Source: CAVXHV01 sp963761445 (GTDB lineage Bacteria > Planctomycetota > Planctomycetia > Isosphaerales > Isosphaeraceae). From it: 64,000 nucleotides of DNA. The notes beneath the pieces are model-generated. The model saw only the letters and a list, made by a program, of their open reading frames with translations. It ran no database searches and was not told where the DNA came from. Both the position numbers and the translations under genes were made by a program. Shown here in pieces: positions 39,701-45,700 of this stretch. The stretch covers positions 806,001 through 870,000 of the forward strand of contig CAVXHV010000005.1 in assembly GCA_963761445.1 (NCBI GenBank), in the 5' to 3' direction. The first letter of the stretch is position 1; each line of letters opens with the position of its first letter.

Positions 39701-42700
39701 ACTCGCCGGCTCGTCCACCTTCAACAACGAATCGGCCACGAACCAGATGGTCGCTATCGCCTTCGACGGCGACAACTCGGCCCAGACCTTCAACAACGCC
39801 GCGGGGTCCACCCAGTCCGGTAGTGTCAGCTTTGACGGCGATAACACGGCCAACACCTTCAATAATAGCGGGACCGTCGCCGTGTCCACGCCGATCGGCT
39901 TCGACGGCGACAATGCCTCCCAGACCTTCAACAACGCGCCAGGCGGCACGCAATCCGGCTCCATCGGCTTCGATGGCGACAACAGCCTGAGCCTTTACGA
40001 GAGCGGCAGCTCGAACGACCCGTCGCCCACTTCCGCCAATCTTCTCTTCTCAGGCGAAGGCAATGCCGACGTGTTCTGGAACCAAATCGATGTCGATTCG
40101 CTGACCTTCACGCCCGGGGCAAGCTCGGTTTCGGCCACGCTGGTCAATACCGGCTCGATCTCGACTTACAGTATCGTGACCGTCGGCACGACAGTGTCGT
40201 CGATTGCGCTGTATAACGGGGCGATCGTCGACGGCACGCTGGAAGCGGGAACCATCGGGGGCCCGATCATCTTCGCCGGCGGATCGGTGACGGGAACGCT
40301 CGTCAACGACGGGACAATCACCGGCCCGGTCACATTCGTCGGTCAGGCCGCGATCGGCGGAAGCTCGACGTTCTTGAACCTGGGTTCGATCCAGGGATCC
40401 ATCAGCTTTCAGGGCGACGCCGGGACTGACGCCCTCACCAACGATGGAAGCGTCGCCGGCACGATCGTCGAGAACGCCGGGACCGGGCCGGTGACTCTGA
40501 TCAACGACGGCACCGGCGTGACGGCGATCGATGTCAATGGCGACGCCGCGGCCATGGGGACGACGCCGACTGTCGCCACGAATCGGCTGCTGAACGAGCA
40601 GGATGGTCTAACTGGGATCGAGTTCGTTGGTGGCGGCGGCGGCAACCTCCTCGACAACGAGGCCGCCGGCGTGGGGTCGATCACCCTGACTTCCTTCGGT
40701 TCCAATAATGTGCTCTTCAATTCGGGAAATCAATTCGGCCAGATCACCTTGATTGGCGACGGCGACGACAGCACGCTTTTCAATTACGGAAGTGATGTCG
40801 GGACCAATAGCGATGTCTCGTCGATCACGTTCCAGGAAAACGGCGGCACCGACGCCCTGATCAATACCGGATGCGAGCTGGGGGACATCGTGATGTCCGG
40901 CAGCGACCTGGCGAGCGGCCTGGCGAACTCGGGCGCGAATATCAGGCTCGATTTCCGATCCAGGGCGGGTCTGAGGTCGGCATCTTGCTCTCCGACGGCT
41001 CGGTCGGCTCGCTGGCCTTTCAATCGGCCTCATCGGGTGCGCAGTCGTTCGTCAACGGGGGCGTGGTCCACTCACTCAGCTTCACCGGCGGCTCCGGGCC
41101 CGATTATTTCGAGAACGACGGCACCATCTCGGTCCTGGATTACATAGCGGTGGTGGATCGGACACCGTGGTCAATGTTGGCACGATCGACGGCTCACCCG
41201 GCACCGGCATGGGCGAAAGCTCGATCCAGACCTCCAGCTCGCCTCTGACCCTGGTCAACGAGAGCGGGGGTACGATCTCCGGCGTGCTCGTCTCCGCCGG
41301 CGCTTCACTCGATGTCGAGAATGACGGCTCCATCGCCGGCGGCACGGAGATCGAGGCGGGCGGAACTTCGGCCAGGTTCTTCAGCTACGCAGGAAGCTCG
41401 CTCACGAATGTGAGCTACTTCGCCTCGTCGGGCGGCGATGTCGTGCAAAGCGAAGGGTCGCTGAACGGGCTCTCCTTTTTCGGCGGCGACGGCAGCGCGA
41501 CCGAGCTCGACCTTTTCGGACCGACCAACGAGAACATCTCTTATTATGGTGGGACCGGGGGCGACACGCTCGGCATCGGGGCCAGCGCCGGCAACGTCAA
41601 CAACGTGATTCTTTATGGCGACCTGGGTACCGACACGATCAATAGCTTCGCCAACAACATCCAGAACGTGTCGCTCGTCGCCGGCTCCGGCGATGCGAAT
41701 TTCTACAACGAGGGCAACGACGGTACGGGACTGAGCCTCTTCGGCGGGGCCGGCACGGCCGTCTTCTACAACGGCGGCCCCGGCTCGACTGGCGGCAACG
41801 ATACGCACGACGTGACGGTCACGGCCGGCTCGGGCGACACCGCCATCGACAGCACCGGTATCGACTTCGGAACCCTGACACTCATTGGCGGATCGGGGGT
41901 CAATTACCTGGAGAACGACGGCGCAGGCACATCGTCATCAAAGATTGTGTTCATCGGCGGGACCGGCGACAACACGCTGGACAACACCGGGAACTCGGTC
42001 GGCGCGATCGTGTTCACCGACGGCATGACCACGAGCGGCGGCTCGAGCGTGCCCAACAACGCCAACGACACCGTCAGCAATACGGGCAACGACATCGGCT
42101 CGATCACGGCGACGGTCAATTCCGGCGAGCTGGCCCTGGTCTCGAGCGGCGATAACCTGACCTCGATCACGGCGACGGCCGTGGGCGGATCGTCGTCGGT
42201 GACCAACATGGGAAGCGTCCAGACCCTGATCATGGACGGGGGCGCCGGCAACGCCTCGCTGATCGATACGCCCGACTCCACGGCGGCCGCCATCACCGGC
42301 GCGACCATCATCTTCACCGACGAAGGGGGGACCTCGACGTTCATCGACTCGTCCCCGGCCGCGCAAGCCACGTTTGTCGCCGGTCCCGTCGGCGGCCAGG
42401 TCGTCATCCAGACGGGCGCGACTGGACCGATCTCCTTGACCGGGAACACCGGCGGCGACACCTACACGTTCGAGGGTGCGCCGCAGGCCACCGTGTCGAT
42501 CGACCAGCCGGCCTCCACCGCCAGCCTGTCGGTCTCCAACGAGCTCGACTTCTCCACCTTCAGCGGCGGCGCGATCAACCTCGACCTCGAGAACACCGGG
42601 CCCCAAAACCAGGAGGGCCTGATCCTGGATCTGGTCGATGGGTCGGGGATTAACGAGGTCGTGGGAGCGCCGGCGCCCAACACGATCATCGGCAACAGCC

Positions 42701-45700
42701 AGGTCGACGTCCTTGACACCGAGGCGATTTCCGATTCGTCAATAACGAGCGCGTCGACGCCCACGATCATCGCACCGACGCAGTGGGTCTACCTCGACTT
42801 CGACACCTATGCCGACCCGATTGACGGCGAGCCGCCCCAGGCGTATACGACCGCCGAGCGCGCGGACGTGCTGTCCCGGCTCGAGGCCGACTACGCCGAT
42901 TTTCCATTCGTCCAGTTCACCGAGAACGCCGCCGACGCGGCCAATGTTCCGGCGGACGACTGGATCGTGCTGTACTTCAACCGGACCCCGGACCAGACGG
43001 GCCAGCCCGGCGGTCAATCGAGCGAGATCGACTTCGGCAGCTTCGACCCCGGGCGGTACGCTGAGATCCAGGTCAATGGCCTGATCGGCGGTCCCGGCAA
43101 TCCTCCGGCGTTTTCCAATGGCCAGGATAACTTCGCGGTCCTGTCGGCCAAGATCGCCGCGCACGAGCTGGCGCACCTCCTGGGGGCCAGACACTCCGAT
43201 GCCTTCGGCCCGATCGGCTATGGCGTTCATACGCCGCCCGGCGATGCCGGCTTCTCGCCCGACTTGAACGGTCCCGACGCCGCGTTCGAGACCTTCGACC
43301 ACTTGATCAGCTCGCCAGCGACTCAGGGCACGACCCGGTTGAACGATATTCGACCGCTGTACTTCGGCCCGCGCGAGGCGATCAAGCTCGCCTTCGATGA
43401 ACAGGGTACCGTCGAGCCGGCGACCACCGCCGCCCACACGACCCTGGCCACGGCCATGCCCTTCCCGCTTTCGAGTCTGGTGGTGCCCAACGACATCACC
43501 AGTCTGCCGGGCGTCGAGCAAGGGATGAACTTCGAGGTCCTGGCCGGCGCGGTCTCGGATACCATCGGCCTGCAGAATGGCCTGGCCGCGCCCAACTGGT
43601 ATTCGTTCAGCGGCGAGAAGGGAGACGACTTCACCTTCGAGACCGAATCGCAGATCCTGCCCAGCCTCGCCAATGGCGGCTCCGTCGACACCGTGCTGGG
43701 TATCTACGACTCGAGTGGCAATCTGCTGGGCTACTACGGCGGCACGGCCGAGAACAACAACCAGTTCGAGGGGACCGACTCGCTCCTGGACGACGTGATC
43801 CTGCCTTACACCGGCACCTTCTACGTCGAGGTCAGCTCGTATGCCGCGCCGGCAGGCGACCCGATGTACGACCCGTCCAACCCGGCCAGCCCGCTGAACA
43901 TCAACAACATGACGAGCGTCGACAACCCGGCCAGCCCCGACTACGATCCGGCGGCCGCGGCGGCCTTCCTGGCCACGGGAAATGGAACCGCCGTCGGCAG
44001 CTATGATCTGTTCATCTATCGTTACAATCAATCCAATGCGACGATCACGTCCGGCAACACGCTGATTTCCCGGACGCCCGGGGCGACCCTGACCGGCACC
44101 TCGGGCGACGACACCTTGATCGGCACCGGCGCCGGCACTTATATCCAGGGAAGCGACACCGTCTCGCTGACATCGACTGTTCCCACCACACCGATCGACT
44201 TTTACGACGCCAGCCTGGGCTCGGTCTTGATCACCGACACCGGCTCGATGGCCGGCTCGACCGTCACGATCAACTTTGGCGACGGCACCGTGACGACCGA
44301 GGCTGCGTCGGCGAGCATTTCCCTTGCGCACCTCTACGCGTCGCTGGGGACCGAGACCATCACCGTCTCGTTCAAGCTCGCCGCCGGTGGGACCGACATG
44401 CTGGAAATTCCAGTGACCATCGCCGGGCTCGACGCGCCGACCGTCACGGCCCCCGTGATCACGTCTGGCACCCCGACCCTGTCGGCGCCGGTCACCTTCA
44501 GCTCGTCCGTCACCAATTTTTATCCTGGCGACACTTACCAGGCCGCCTGGACCTTCACCAACGTCGATGCCGAGTACGTCGGTCACGATCGACGAGACCG
44601 TGACGACAGCCAGCTTTGCTGAAACTGAGACTTTCTCGACGGCCTCGACGTACACGGTCTCGCTCCAGGTGACCGACCTGACGACCGGGCTCGCCTCGAC
44701 GGTCGTCACCGGCTCTATCGCCGTTCACGGTCTCCGGTAAGGTCACCCCGACGCTCAGCCTGTCGCCGACATCGCCCGTATACACGGGGCTTCCCTATGC
44801 GGGCGCCATCGCCGTCCTCACCGCGCCTGGCGGGGCGAAGCATCGCCGGCGCGGTCGTGAACTATACCTACGCCAATGCGACGACGGGCCAGTCCCTGGG
44901 CAGCACCCCGCCGACCGACGTCGGCTCGTACACCGTCGCGGCCAGCTACGCCGGCTCGACCGAATTATAACTCCGTCTCGCTCTCGCCTCTGCCGTTCAG
45001 CATCACTCCGGCCACGCTCAGCAGTGACCGTTAATAGCACGTCGAAGCCCTTCGGCACAAATGACAGCGCGCAGCTTGGAGGAACGACCAGCGGGATCCT
45101 CAACAACGACTCGATCGTCATCACGTTCTCGAGCGCCGGATCGGCGGCCACGGCCGCGGTCTCTTCCGCTCCGTACGCGATCACCGCGACCGCCTCGGCT
45201 CCGAGCGACCCGATCAAGCTGTCCGACTACATCCTGAAGGTGCTCCAGGGAAACCTCACTGTCGTCCCCGACCGGACTTCGCTGGTCCTGACCTCCTCGT
45301 CCTCGAAAGGCATTGTCTACGGAGCGCCGGTCACCTTCACCGCGACGGTCAGCAACATGGATTCCACCCAGGTCCCAGCCGGCGTGGTCACGATCACGGC
45401 CAATGGAACGACCCTTGGGACCGCCACGGCGGGAAGCACATCGAGCGGCCAGGCAATCTGGACCTTCACCACATCGGCCCTGGCGGTGGGATCAGACACG
45501 ATCGCCGCCTCGTTCACGCCCACGTCCAGCTTCCAGGCGAGTTCGTCGTCGCTCTCGCAGTCGGTGACGGCGGCCTCGACGACCACCAGCCTGACGTATT
45601 CCGGTCGGAACCTTCGGTCAGTCGACGACCTTGACCGCCAAGGTCACGGCCGCCGCGCCGAGCACCGCCACGCCGTCGGGGAGCGTCACCTTCACCGACA

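Noticed and set aside
38766..39953. Leftward 395-codon frame with repeats (VEGGRARVAVEADR-like)
   Set aside because: It is the complement of the FDGD repeat block; the regularity comes from the sense-strand repeat.
42739..44709. Leftward 656-codon open frame
   Set aside because: It is antisense to the metzincin/PPC segment, has no signal or domain, and shows the Arg/Gly/Val-rich composition of GC-rich antisense frames.
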